Below are positions 16,191 to 24,753 of a stretch of 64,000 nucleotides of DNA, piece by piece. Made by a program: the position numbers and the translations under genes. Positions within the stretch are counted from its first letter, which is position 1; every line of letters starts with the position of its first letter. Under the pieces are notes generated by a model. That model was not told the origin of the DNA. It made no database searches and saw nothing but the letters and a program-made list of their open reading frames with translations. The stretch covers positions 287,885-351,884 of the forward strand of contig NZ_JAAIKD010000001.1 of assembly GCF_010820555.1 (NCBI RefSeq), given 5' to 3'. This DNA is from Psychroflexus aurantiacus. Its GTDB lineage: Bacteria > Bacteroidota > Bacteroidia > Flavobacteriales > Flavobacteriaceae.

Positions 16191-16538
16191 TTATCTTCCA
16201 GGCCGTTCTGCCACTGCAAAAATAAGGGACTGTAAAAAGGAAAGCAGAATACTGAACAGCAGTGCCCACCAGAATCCATCTACGCTGAACCCTCCGATAA
16301 GACCATCGGCCATTAAAATAATCAAGGCATTGATGACGAGCAGAAACAAACCGAAGGTGAGGACGGTGACGGGAAGGGTAAGAATAAGTAAAATAGGTTT
16401 TACAAAAATATTAAGCAAGGCCAGGAGTGCTGCCACAACGATGGCCGTGAAAAAATCGGTGACATAAACACCTCCCAGGATATTGGATAATACAAGGACA
16501 ATAACTCCTGTAAGTATAATCTGCAGTAGGGTTTTCAT
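16191..16538 (-). CDS. Small four-helix membrane protein, phage-holin superfamily IV type
   Basis: A 115-residue protein starting MKTLLQIILTGVIVLVLSNI with four hydrophobic segments and the GLIGGFSVDGFWWALLFSILLSFLQS ending typical of the mycobacterial-phage-holin-IV (DUF360-like) family. A longer frame extends upstream to 16643, but that extension crosses a strong terminator and overlaps the next gene, so the ATG at 16536-16538 is chosen. Despite its family name it is a common chromosomal gene in Bacteroidota; no other phage genes are nearby. Function unknown. Confidence 0.8.
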   Translation of the reverse strand: MKTLLQIILTGVIVLVLSNILGGVYVTDFFTAIVVAALLALLNIFVKPILLILTLPVTVLTFGLFLLVINALIILMADGLIGGFSVDGFWWALLFSILLSFLQSLIFAVAERPGR

Positions 16539-16571
16539 GAGGTTAGGTTTAAAATTGGTATCTAAAATAGA

Positions 16572-16610
16572 AAAAACTGCTTCAACTTTGGAGGCTGAAG
16601 CAGTTTTTAA
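16572..16610 (-). terminator. Terminator after second SGNH lipoprotein gene
   Basis: AAAAACTGCTTCA (16572-16584) pairs with TGAAGCAGTTTTT (16596-16608) around an 11-base loop. On the minus strand it ends in six T residues. It lies 19 bp past the stop codon at 16627 and could act in both directions. Confidence 0.88.
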
Positions 16611-16626
16611 ACAAAAATTAGTGTTT

Positions 16627-18186
16627 TTAGTTAACGTTGTCACTTAAGTATATGGTCCCATACGTACCCAATTTAACTTCCGGCAAGTTGGAGCCATAGG
16701 TTAAGTTAATCGCTCTCAAAGTCTCATTGGCCACTAAAGCATAACCCCGAGGGGTGAGGTGAACACCGTCTAGTGAAAATCCGCCACCAGAAATATAATC
16801 TGAAGTCACAACCCCTCCCGGAAAGCTTATGCCTTGACCAACGTCTTGCAATAAGCCGTCTGCATCTACAAAAGCCAAACCATTAGCTTGAGCCAAAGCT
16901 TGTATTGTTGCATTGTAAGAAACTCTTGCTGTTGAAATAGCCTGTAATTCACTTGCATCTAAAGCGTCTTGATCATCAATTCCACTTACCGCATCCAATA
17001 CCAGCTGAGCTTGCTCGGGTGTAGGTGTTCCGCCTTGTTGCAGAAGGCCTAAAACCTGCATAACTTCCGCAGTAAGTACCACTGAACCGTAGCCCTGAGC
17101 CAAAGCCGGCTGGTCAATGGTGAGCAGTAATAACTCATCTTCCTGCATTTGTCTAAATCCAAGAGGGTTGGTTTGAGAAGCCGGAACATCTATGATAAAC
17201 CGGTTTGGTCCTTCATTAAAGGTAATCGCATATTGCGCTGCAATAGCCTGAGCCTGAGCTTCCGGAACTCCTTCTTGCATGAGTGCCTGGGTAAAAATAC
17301 CGGCGACGGCCTGAAAAAAACCTGTTAAATTAGCTGCTGTCTGAGCATCCAGGACCAAAGCATTGTTAGGAACAGTTGTGAAAAAAGGAATATCGGTAAG
17401 GTTTGGAATATTGTAAACCACTCCACCTGAAGCGGAAGCTGTAAGTTCCTCTATCAGTTGACTGTAAGCCCCCGCAAACACGTTAGGGTCTGTAATATCA
17501 TTGGAAGCATAGGTTGTAGGGTCTACGTTTCCTGTTTGATCAACACCAGTACCTCCGCTTGTTGCATAGCCCAGGATATCATTATTACCGATCCAGAGCG
17601 AAAAGAACGAAGGATTTTGAGCTAAGGCATCTTCAATTACCCTGGCATTTTCTGAAGACGAAAATCTGGTAAAATAAGGATTAGCCTGCCCGGTAGCAAC
17701 TCCTGCCACACTGCCATAGCCTGGAGCCAGTAAATGATAGCTTTTCGCGCCAGGAACCCCCATATTATTGAAAGGACCCGTCAGTTTATTCGTGATTTCC
17801 GTTTCAGGTTCACCTGCAATAGGAGCAGGAGGAATCACCGGCTGTCCATTATTTGACGACAGGACCAGTCTGTTGTTGGCAATCTGATTACCATTCAAGG
17901 TCAAGCCTCCAAGATTGTCTGCCATCAACGGCTGATTGAATTCTCCACCTCCTACAAGGGCAAACTGTCCTGCTAGGATATTAGGATAAGAATTCTGTTG
18001 TCCCTGGATATATAAAGCATTATCAGAATAACCCGCGGTAAGGGAGTTACCCAAAGCCACATAATTAGAGAAATCTGCTTCTCCGGCCGTGTACAGCTCG
18101 CCATCTTCAATAGATTCAACAAATTCAGGCTCACAGGCGATGAGTCCAAAAGCTAAAAACGGTAAATATTTTATATAGTTTTTCAT
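16627..18186 (-). CDS. SGNH/GDSL-type hydrolase lipoprotein
   Basis: A 519-residue lipoprotein: lipobox FGLIAC with Cys18, followed by acidic residues (EPEFVESIED). Catalytic blocks are visible: block I is ALGNSLTAG (46-49 GNSL, with Asn in place of the Asp of GDSL), block III is WIGNNDILGYA, and block V is LDGVHLTPRGYA with D473 and H476. This predicts an ester or lipid hydrolase at the cell envelope. It is encoded 9 bp after the FadL-type porin gene, and a paralogue of similar length lies upstream of that gene. Together these suggest hydrolysis of an ester outside the cell followed by uptake of a hydrophobic product. Substrate is not known. Confidence 0.85.
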   Translation of the reverse strand: MKNYIKYLPFLAFGLIACEPEFVESIEDGELYTAGEADFSNYVALGNSLTAGYSDNALYIQGQQNSYPNILAGQFALVGGGEFNQPLMADNLGGLTLNGNQIANNRLVLSSNNGQPVIPPAPIAGEPETEITNKLTGPFNNMGVPGAKSYHLLAPGYGSVAGVATGQANPYFTRFSSSENARVIEDALAQNPSFFSLWIGNNDILGYATSGGTGVDQTGNVDPTTYASNDITDPNVFAGAYSQLIEELTASASGGVVYNIPNLTDIPFFTTVPNNALVLDAQTAANLTGFFQAVAGIFTQALMQEGVPEAQAQAIAAQYAITFNEGPNRFIIDVPASQTNPLGFRQMQEDELLLLTIDQPALAQGYGSVVLTAEVMQVLGLLQQGGTPTPEQAQLVLDAVSGIDDQDALDASELQAISTARVSYNATIQALAQANGLAFVDADGLLQDVGQGISFPGGVVTSDYISGGGFSLDGVHLTPRGYALVANETLRAINLTYGSNLPEVKLGTYGTIYLSDNVN

Positions 18187-18195
18187 TGTCTTAAA

Positions 18196-19452
18196 TTATA
18201 ATTTATAGGTTACTCCAATCCCCGGCAAAAATGCACTGGATTTATAAGTCCCTGCAAAAGGCACATTTTGGCCATTTTCTGTGTAAAAATCATAAGAGGC
18301 ATCAATCTCCTTAAATCTCAGGTACAGGAAAGAGGCATCGATAACAAATTTTTCTGAAACCTGGAGGGAAAGGCCTGCCGTGTACCCATTGGCATCGTTT
18401 CTTGGTGTTTCTGGCGCAAAATACTGAGCCCTTACGGGTGATTCATCAAAATAATATCCAGCCCTTAACTTCAGGTTATCTGTAGCTAAAAATTGAGCAC
18501 CAAATCTGTAAGATGACACATTCTTGTAATTCCTTGGATTTATTGAAGCAGGAATATCAGGGTTCGCAAAATCAATATCCAGGGAATTATAAACCTCCCA
18601 GTAAACTCTTTGATAATCGAATGCAAACAACCATTTCTCATTCATTTCATAGGCAAAACCAAGGGTTAACTCTGCAGGCATAGGAAGTGTAGCTGTAAAG
18701 GCTGTGGTTCCGTTTTGCGGAGTCAGTGTAGAATTTGGAAAATCGGAAAATGTAGCTTCACCCCCTTCAGAATTCAGGAGGATTTCAGATCTATAGTTGA
18801 ATCCTATTCTCAATTCTTCAACAGGTGTAAACATAAAACTCGCGCTCCATCCTGTATTGGTTACTCCGGAATCATCTATGGTAATATTGGATCTGTCGCC
18901 TTCTTCGTCTGTAAGGGTCCGGTTTGCATTTCTATTGAAATTCACATTTCCGGTAACAAAGATAGGTCCACCACCAATACTGAAATGCTCCGATAATTTT
19001 ACAGAAACCAAAGGCTGGATATAAATAGCAGCAAGTTCAATATCATTGACCAGGTGAGAGCCTGCCCAGTTTTTTCCCCATTCTACAGAACTTCCAAAAG
19101 GAGTAGAAACCGATAAGCCTAAACTCAACCATTCATTAACTTTATAAGCCGCATGAACATAAAAGGGAGTTCCAGGATCCTGCTGTGTTTCTGCAAACTG
19201 GCCTGTGGAGGTGTTTTGCCATTTCACATCAGAAAAAACACCTGTCACCCCGGCTGAAACGGTAAGCCTGTCTTCCAGATATACCAAACCCGACGGGTTA
19301 AAAAAGGCAGTTTCTGCAGAGTTTACTACACCTACACCGGCATGACCCATAGCCAAAGCTCTTTGTCCCTGCGCTCCTACGCGATAACCTCCTGCATAAG
19401 CTACTGTTGAAGCCAGCATAAGGAGCAATCCTGAAATTAAAACGTTCTTCAT
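18196..19452 (-). CDS. FadL/OmpP1/TodX-family outer-membrane transporter
   Basis: A 418-residue beta-barrel protein with a signal peptide (MKNVLISGLLLMLASTVAYAGG). The mature start GGYRVGAQGQRALAMGHAGVGVVNSAETAFFNPSGLVYL matches the FadL family, where the N-terminal hatch plugs the barrel and NPSG/NPAG is conserved. Alternating beta-strand patterns run to a C-terminal aromatic-rich strand ending in L. These proteins pass fatty acids and other hydrophobic molecules across the outer membrane. The gene lies between two SGNH esterase lipoproteins, which supports import of the esterase product. A TAGATTTG box at 19492-19499 (minus strand) could be its -7 element. Confidence 0.9.
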   Translation of the reverse strand: MKNVLISGLLLMLASTVAYAGGYRVGAQGQRALAMGHAGVGVVNSAETAFFNPSGLVYLEDRLTVSAGVTGVFSDVKWQNTSTGQFAETQQDPGTPFYVHAAYKVNEWLSLGLSVSTPFGSSVEWGKNWAGSHLVNDIELAAIYIQPLVSVKLSEHFSIGGGPIFVTGNVNFNRNANRTLTDEEGDRSNITIDDSGVTNTGWSASFMFTPVEELRIGFNYRSEILLNSEGGEATFSDFPNSTLTPQNGTTAFTATLPMPAELTLGFAYEMNEKWLFAFDYQRVYWEVYNSLDIDFANPDIPASINPRNYKNVSSYRFGAQFLATDNLKLRAGYYFDESPVRAQYFAPETPRNDANGYTAGLSLQVSEKFVIDASFLYLRFKEIDASYDFYTENGQNVPFAGTYKSSAFLPGIGVTYKL

Positions 19453-19754
19453 TTTTGAATTTTATTTTTAAAGTATTCTAAGTTTTGCGAGCAAATCTAT
19501 CAATTTTCAATAAGCCTAGCCTGGATTACAGCATTCTTTTTGAATAAAACGCATTTTTGTTTCTAAAGCACTGGTAACTAACTTAATGATAAAAGAGAAT
19601 AAAATTAATAAATTTCACTTCGATAATTTGATAAAAAACAACGAGGCTAAGGCCCTCCTAATTTTTATCATCTATAAAAGAAAACCTGATTTTGAAATCG
19701 AAGCAAAAAAAAAAGCCTCCATTTCTGGAGGCTTTTAGAAGGTATCAAACTATT
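19453..19754. other. 302-bp intergenic region: terminator plus probable promoter
   Basis: It separates the first SGNH gene from the FadL gene. It contains the terminator of the former (about 19703-19736) and, on the minus strand, a TAGATTTG -7-like box (19492-19499) 40 bp before the FadL ATG. The rest is A/T-rich with no supported gene. Confidence 0.5.
19703..19738 (-). terminator. Terminator after first SGNH lipoprotein gene
   Basis: AAAAGCCTCC, loop ATTTCT, GGAGGCTTTT (19711-19736), with ten consecutive T residues on the minus strand. It is the strongest intrinsic terminator in the window and splits the TonB receptor/SGNH pair from the FadL/SGNH pair. Confidence 0.92.
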
Positions 19755-21422
19755 TTAATTGATCAGGGCAGGTGAATAGTTTGTATTGTATATGGATACA
19801 TCTACAAGATTTCCTGAAGCTTCGAAATTGGAACCATAAGTCGCATCTATGGCTTTCAGCATTTCATTAGCGATTAAGGCATAGCCTCTGGAGGTTGGAT
19901 GAACGCCGTCAAGCGAAAAAGCGCCCCCGGTAACCAAATTGGAAGTCAGAATAAGATCATTGCTCTCTATACCAGAGGTTGCCAGCTGGTCCAGCAAGGC
20001 ATTGGCATCCAGCAGTGCAAACCCATTTGAGCTGGCCACTGCAGAGATAACCTGATTAAACTGTGCTGTAGCCGTGGCGATATCCTCTTGCTCTTCCGGC
20101 AGTAATACCCATTTATCGGCCAGAGGAAGTGAAATGCCTTCCACCGAAAATTGACCGGCAATTTGCTGAGAAAGCCCCTGAGACATTAAAAAAGCCACAC
20201 GGTCTGTATTGACAGTACCTATAATCGAGCTACTTGGCAGAACCAGCAACTCTTCAGCGGTAGCCTGTCTGGCCTGACCATAGGTAGCACCTAATAAATT
20301 AGCCACCAAAGGCGCAGCCTGAGCCGGCAAACCAAAGCTCTGAACCAGAGCAATAAACTCAGGATTAGGTGCTAAAGCTCCGGCAATCTGAGCTGAAACA
20401 TCAGTAAGCGTTTCGTCATTTATAACCACAGGATTGGCTGCTTCCGTAGAAAATTCAATCACACGATTCGTCTCTCCCAAAGCGACAAACACTTGATTTA
20501 TACCTCCAAAAATAGCGTTAAGGGTTGGAATTTGACTCGCAAATTCCTGATTAGACGGATCTAAGGGATCGTGAGGTACCGTAGTGAAATGTGGGATAGC
20601 GGTCACATTGGGTATGTTTGCCATAATTCCCTGTACGTTTGGAATATTTGCCGTTAAAAGGGCTGCAATAGCTCCATAGGATTGTTGAAAACCAACACCG
20701 GGAGGACCATCCATAGGAGTGATAGGATTGGACCCGTCACCTCCGGAAAGCGCATAGCCTAGAACATCATTATTGCCAATCCATAGGGATATGAAACTCG
20801 GTTGCTGAGCGATGGCATCAGCTACTACTGAAGTTTGTGGCGAACTTGCCATTCTCACAAAATAAGGATTAGCGGAAGGGGGATTGGTAAAAACTCCATT
20901 CGCATTTCCATAGCCTGGAGCGAGTAAATGAAAGCTTTTTGCTCCCGGTACACCCAGGTTATTGAAAGGACCTGTCGGATTATTACTCAGTATATCGGTT
21001 GTTGGCTGAATAGGACCTACAACACTGGATAAAGGAACCGGACCCGAACCTCCGAAGACCAGTCTGGGATTAAATCCCGGAAGCTGATTTCCTCCTGCCA
21101 AAAGTCCGCCTATATTGTCATTCATAAGTGGCTGAGTAAATGTGCCGCCATCGGCTAAGGTAGAAAACCGCTCAGCCAGTATCGCAGGCATTGAGTTTTC
21201 CTGTGCGATTTTATATAGTGCACTATCCATAAAGCCAGCCGTTAGCGAGTTTCCTAAAGCCACATATAATGAGAAATTTGCAGAACCCTGCGTGAATTCT
21301 TCTTTGGGTTCTGGTTCTTCCTGGGCATTCCTGTTTCTCAAGTCTTCAAGGGCTTCATTTTCACAAGCCATAAAACCTACGGCTAAAAATGAAAGAACGA
21401 TATATTTGAAATATTTCATCAT
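19755..21422 (-). CDS. SGNH/GDSL-type hydrolase lipoprotein (paralogue)
   Basis: A 555-residue paralogue of the protein encoded at 16627-18186. The lipobox is VGFMAC with Cys20, followed by acidic residues and a low-complexity Glu/Pro stretch. Catalytic blocks: ALGNSLTAG (57-60 GNSL), WIGNNDVLGYA, and LDGVHPTSRGYA with D505 and H508. Both copies share GNSL instead of GDSL, so this is a family trait, not a mutation. It starts 15 bp after the TonB-dependent receptor gene ends, so the two should be co-transcribed. Predicted role: surface or periplasmic hydrolysis of an ester whose fragments the receptor or the FadL porin imports. Confidence 0.85.
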   Translation of the reverse strand: MMKYFKYIVLSFLAVGFMACENEALEDLRNRNAQEEPEPKEEFTQGSANFSLYVALGNSLTAGFMDSALYKIAQENSMPAILAERFSTLADGGTFTQPLMNDNIGGLLAGGNQLPGFNPRLVFGGSGPVPLSSVVGPIQPTTDILSNNPTGPFNNLGVPGAKSFHLLAPGYGNANGVFTNPPSANPYFVRMASSPQTSVVADAIAQQPSFISLWIGNNDVLGYALSGGDGSNPITPMDGPPGVGFQQSYGAIAALLTANIPNVQGIMANIPNVTAIPHFTTVPHDPLDPSNQEFASQIPTLNAIFGGINQVFVALGETNRVIEFSTEAANPVVINDETLTDVSAQIAGALAPNPEFIALVQSFGLPAQAAPLVANLLGATYGQARQATAEELLVLPSSSIIGTVNTDRVAFLMSQGLSQQIAGQFSVEGISLPLADKWVLLPEEQEDIATATAQFNQVISAVASSNGFALLDANALLDQLATSGIESNDLILTSNLVTGGAFSLDGVHPTSRGYALIANEMLKAIDATYGSNFEASGNLVDVSIYNTNYSPALIN

Positions 21423-21437
21423 TGTATGTTTTAGTTG

Positions 21438-24236
21438 TTAAAAATTATTGATGGTTAGAGACAAGTAGTAGATAGAACCTATAAATCCAGTTCCAAAGGC
21501 TGTGAAATATTCGTCTTGTAATAAATTTGAGGCACCCAACTTAAGGGTAGACTTATACTTTGGTATGTTATAATTCACCTGTGCATCGAAAACATTGAAG
21601 GCAGGCACTTCACCATCACCAAAATTAGCTTCCCAGAAATAGTTATCACTCCATCTCCAGGAGAGGTTAAATCCAAAGTTTTCTAACAAGTCGGTTTTAC
21701 CAAAAGAAGCTTTCACCTTATGCTCTGGTGTATTAAAGTTTGTTCTGACATTTGGATTAGCGCTGACGTCAAAATCCAGCTTGGCATAGGTATAGTTTGC
21801 ACTCAAATCAAAGCCATTGAAAACTTTAGTCGAAAGTCCTATAGCGGCGCCATAGGATCTCACTTCCTGATCTGTGTTGGTATAGGTCTGGTAGACCTGA
21901 AAATCGCCGTTAGCAACAGCCGCCACCGCCAAAGGTATGTTGGTACCCGGAACAGTTTGTGTTAATTCTACATCCCCATAAAATGGAGCAATCACATTTT
22001 CATTGGCCAGAAAATCCTGGTAGATGTTATAATATGCTGAAGCATCGATAACGAAGCCTTGGGCTTTTCCACGGTAACCCACCTCAAAAGAAGAAACCTG
22101 CTCTGGTTGTGCCAGGTTAGGATTGCCAATTTCTAAATCGGCAGGATTGCCGGACTGTGAAAAATCATTACTAACTGAACTTGCTGTAAATGAATTGTTG
22201 TAGGCGCCAGTTCCATTGATTGAAACTGAAGGTGACCCAAGTACCGAGGCACCAAATAAACTCAATGACCCATCAGCAACACTGTAATCCTTGGAGTAGC
22301 GCTCAGGATTATCAGAAGCTCCCCCAATCAAAACAGCACGACCAACGTCCAGTCCTATGTAAAGATTTTGTGTTGTAGGATTTCTAAATCCTGTTTGAAA
22401 AGACGCTCTGATGTTGTGATCCTCAGCAATGGTAAAACCAGCTGATAGTCTAGGTGAAAAGAACCCATCAAATAATTCTGATTTGTCAAAACGCAAAGAA
22501 CCTGTAAGTTTCATTTTTACAAGATCTGAAATTTCTACATCTTTCTGAACCTGGGTGTAGACACCAAATTCAGAATAAATGATTGGTCCATCGTTGTCTG
22601 TATAGATAGTGCCGTCAGAATTGAGGTTATAGGATCTAAAGGAGCCTCCAACCTGAACTTCTGCAAAGTCCCACAGGTGGCTGAAATTATAATTTGCATC
22701 TGAATGGTAAAATTTGGAATTGTCCTGAAAAAGCGAACCTTCGCTTAAATCCGGATTCTGAACGACCTGATTGAATACATTCTGAAATTCAGGAGTTCCA
22801 GGCAATAAACGACCCGTATCCGCTACAGCCCTGGCTGCATCGTGTTTTTGTTCGTCGGTTAAGCCCTGTGGGTTTCCGGACAGTTCAATTCCGGCAAAGG
22901 TTTCAATGTATTCGCCAAACCAGTCGGCATCACTTTTCCAGGACCTGTTAATATTAATTCCCGTAAATACCATATCATAAGAATCTCCTGCATCATCTTC
23001 ATTCACATAAGCTCTTACAAAAAAGTTGTCGTTTTTGATTTCAATCTTATGTTGCTGTAAGAAAAAGTTTTTGATGTTATACCGGTTAGCACCCTGATAA
23101 ATAGTATTACCACTCCCCACTTTTCCTACATACTGTATTTCAAAATCATCTCCCCAGGGTCTGTAGTACAAGCCCCAGTCTGCTTTAAAACTTTCAGCGT
23201 TATAATTGGTCAAAGCCATTTCATCATAACCTGTTCTACTTACATTAACATCGGGGATAATCCCTAAACCAGAAGCCGTTCTAATGTTGGTGGAGACTTC
23301 ATCTCCATAAACATTGATACCGTCATAATCGGTATCATCTCTCGTGAGTCCTCGATTCAGTTTATCGGAGCGATTATTGGCAGCCCAGTCTGTCCCTTTG
23401 AGATAGCCTACATTGAATTTGGCAGCAAATTTATCGCTAAACTTATGGGCGACGCTCAATCCCACGTCGGTATAAGGATTATCACCAGCTGCGTCCTGAG
23501 ACGTCATTCCCTGTTTAACATAACCACGAATTCCCGGGAAATCGAACGGGTTTTTACTTCTCATAAAAAGAATCCCATTAAAAGCATTGGCTCCATAAAG
23601 ACCAGAAGCAGCGCCTGGTAAAATTTCTATGCTTTGTACATCGGTTTCTACCATACCAATAAGGTTACCTAAGGGAAAGTTAAGGGCTGGAGCTGAATTG
23701 TCCATACCATCCACCAGCTGCATGAACCTGGCGTTTGCAAAATCTGCAAAACCCCTGGCGTTAATAGACTTAAACGTCAAACTGTTAGTATTGATATCAA
23801 TTCCTTTTAAATTCTCAAGTCCGCCATAGAAGTCGACAGAAGCCGTGGTCTTTACCTCTTTGATTCCAAAACGCTCAACGGTTACTGGAGATTCAAAAAC
23901 ACGCTCAGGGGTTCTAGAGGCTGAGATAACCACTTCATCCAAAGCACTGCCCGCACTCATTTGTATATCTATAACCTGATTGTCCTTGGTTACTTGAACT
24001 GTAACGTTTTCGAAACCTGTAAAAGAAACGACCACATCAAATGGTGGATTTAGATCTGTGGTAAGCGTAAACTTACCTTCAAAATCGGAAGTGGTTCCCC
24101 GGGTTGATCCTTCGATAAATATATTTGCACCCGGCAAAGGAATTCCAGAGTCATCTGTAATGGTTCCTTTTATAGTGGTTTGCGAATAACAGAACGCACA
24201 TAAAAGAAATACAAAAAAGTTTAAAGCTGTTTTCAT
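21438..24236 (-). CDS. TonB-dependent outer-membrane receptor with carboxypeptidase-like N-terminal domain
   Basis: A 932-residue receptor. A signal peptide (about 1-19) is followed by a carboxypeptidase-regulatory-like domain (TTIKGTITDDSGIPLPGANIFIEGS, about 20-105), a plug (VERFGIKEVKTTASVDFYGGLENL ... VQSIEILPGAASGLYGANAFNGIL) and a long beta-barrel ending in a Phe-terminated strand (SLTINNF). No SusD-like partner is adjacent, so it is not a classical polysaccharide-utilisation pair. It is followed in 15 bp by an SGNH hydrolase lipoprotein, pointing to an ester- or lipid-containing substrate. The upstream 517 bp would hold its promoter; I see no good consensus there. Confidence 0.92.
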   Translation of the reverse strand: MKTALNFFVFLLCAFCYSQTTIKGTITDDSGIPLPGANIFIEGSTRGTTSDFEGKFTLTTDLNPPFDVVVSFTGFENVTVQVTKDNQVIDIQMSAGSALDEVVISASRTPERVFESPVTVERFGIKEVKTTASVDFYGGLENLKGIDINTNSLTFKSINARGFADFANARFMQLVDGMDNSAPALNFPLGNLIGMVETDVQSIEILPGAASGLYGANAFNGILFMRSKNPFDFPGIRGYVKQGMTSQDAAGDNPYTDVGLSVAHKFSDKFAAKFNVGYLKGTDWAANNRSDKLNRGLTRDDTDYDGINVYGDEVSTNIRTASGLGIIPDVNVSRTGYDEMALTNYNAESFKADWGLYYRPWGDDFEIQYVGKVGSGNTIYQGANRYNIKNFFLQQHKIEIKNDNFFVRAYVNEDDAGDSYDMVFTGININRSWKSDADWFGEYIETFAGIELSGNPQGLTDEQKHDAARAVADTGRLLPGTPEFQNVFNQVVQNPDLSEGSLFQDNSKFYHSDANYNFSHLWDFAEVQVGGSFRSYNLNSDGTIYTDNDGPIIYSEFGVYTQVQKDVEISDLVKMKLTGSLRFDKSELFDGFFSPRLSAGFTIAEDHNIRASFQTGFRNPTTQNLYIGLDVGRAVLIGGASDNPERYSKDYSVADGSLSLFGASVLGSPSVSINGTGAYNNSFTASSVSNDFSQSGNPADLEIGNPNLAQPEQVSSFEVGYRGKAQGFVIDASAYYNIYQDFLANENVIAPFYGDVELTQTVPGTNIPLAVAAVANGDFQVYQTYTNTDQEVRSYGAAIGLSTKVFNGFDLSANYTYAKLDFDVSANPNVRTNFNTPEHKVKASFGKTDLLENFGFNLSWRWSDNYFWEANFGDGEVPAFNVFDAQVNYNIPKYKSTLKLGASNLLQDEYFTAFGTGFIGSIYYLSLTINNF

Positions 24237-24753
24237 GTTAAAGGATTTGTGATTTTTTTCTAGAACGCAATCTAATAATTTAATAATAAATTAAGAGAAT
24301 AAAAATTGAAAAACAATTCGCACATGGTTTTTTTTAACAATCATGTATTTTAAGTCTAGCCTTCTCGCCTGCAGACTATTCATTTTAGGGCATTGAGCTT
24401 TCTCTACAGGAAGCTATTATTGAACATAATACCATAAAAATGAGCACACTACAAGCCGATCTAATTAAAGAATATTTTTTTAGCTTAGCCACTCATGACG
24501 AGAGCAAAACTATTCTGTAATTCATTTTTGAGTTTTCAAAAAATAAAAACATTAATATTTTAATAAATATAAATTTAAATTTATTCTTTTTGCTGTAAAT
24601 CTTTAACATTTTAATTATCCTCTAAAATCATGAAGGCTTAAGCAATCTGTTTTTGCGGATTTTTGAAAGGCTTTACTTCCCCAAAATATCTTCTATGGTT
24701 TTTTATAACTTTACAAGCCTTTCTACACCATTTTAACATTTAAAGACCAAAAA
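24237..24753. other. 517-bp divergent intergenic region, mostly A/T-rich
   Basis: It lies between the TonB receptor (minus) and the penicillin-acylase gene (plus). There is a small inverted repeat AATTG/CAATT around AAAAA (24304-24318) and a 26-codon frame at 24440-24520 (plus) that has no visible signal and may be a gene remnant or chance. I see no RNA gene. Confidence 0.4.

Noticed and set aside
16191-16538. Holin-type gene as a sign of a prophage.
   Set aside because: No integrase, capsid, tail or lysin genes are near; this small membrane family is chromosomal in Bacteroidota.
16539-16643. N-terminal extension of the holin-like gene to 16643.
   Set aside because: It crosses the terminator at 16572-16610 and overlaps the end of the SGNH gene; the ATG at 16538 matches the family start.
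21438-24236. TonB-dependent receptor as part of a polysaccharide-utilisation locus.
   Set aside because: No SusD-like gene, glycoside hydrolase or hybrid two-component regulator is adjacent; the partners are esterase-type proteins.
24237-24753. Riboswitch or RNA gene in the long gap upstream of the TonB receptor.
   Set aside because: The sequence is A/T-rich without the conserved boxes of any riboswitch I recognise or an extended stem set.
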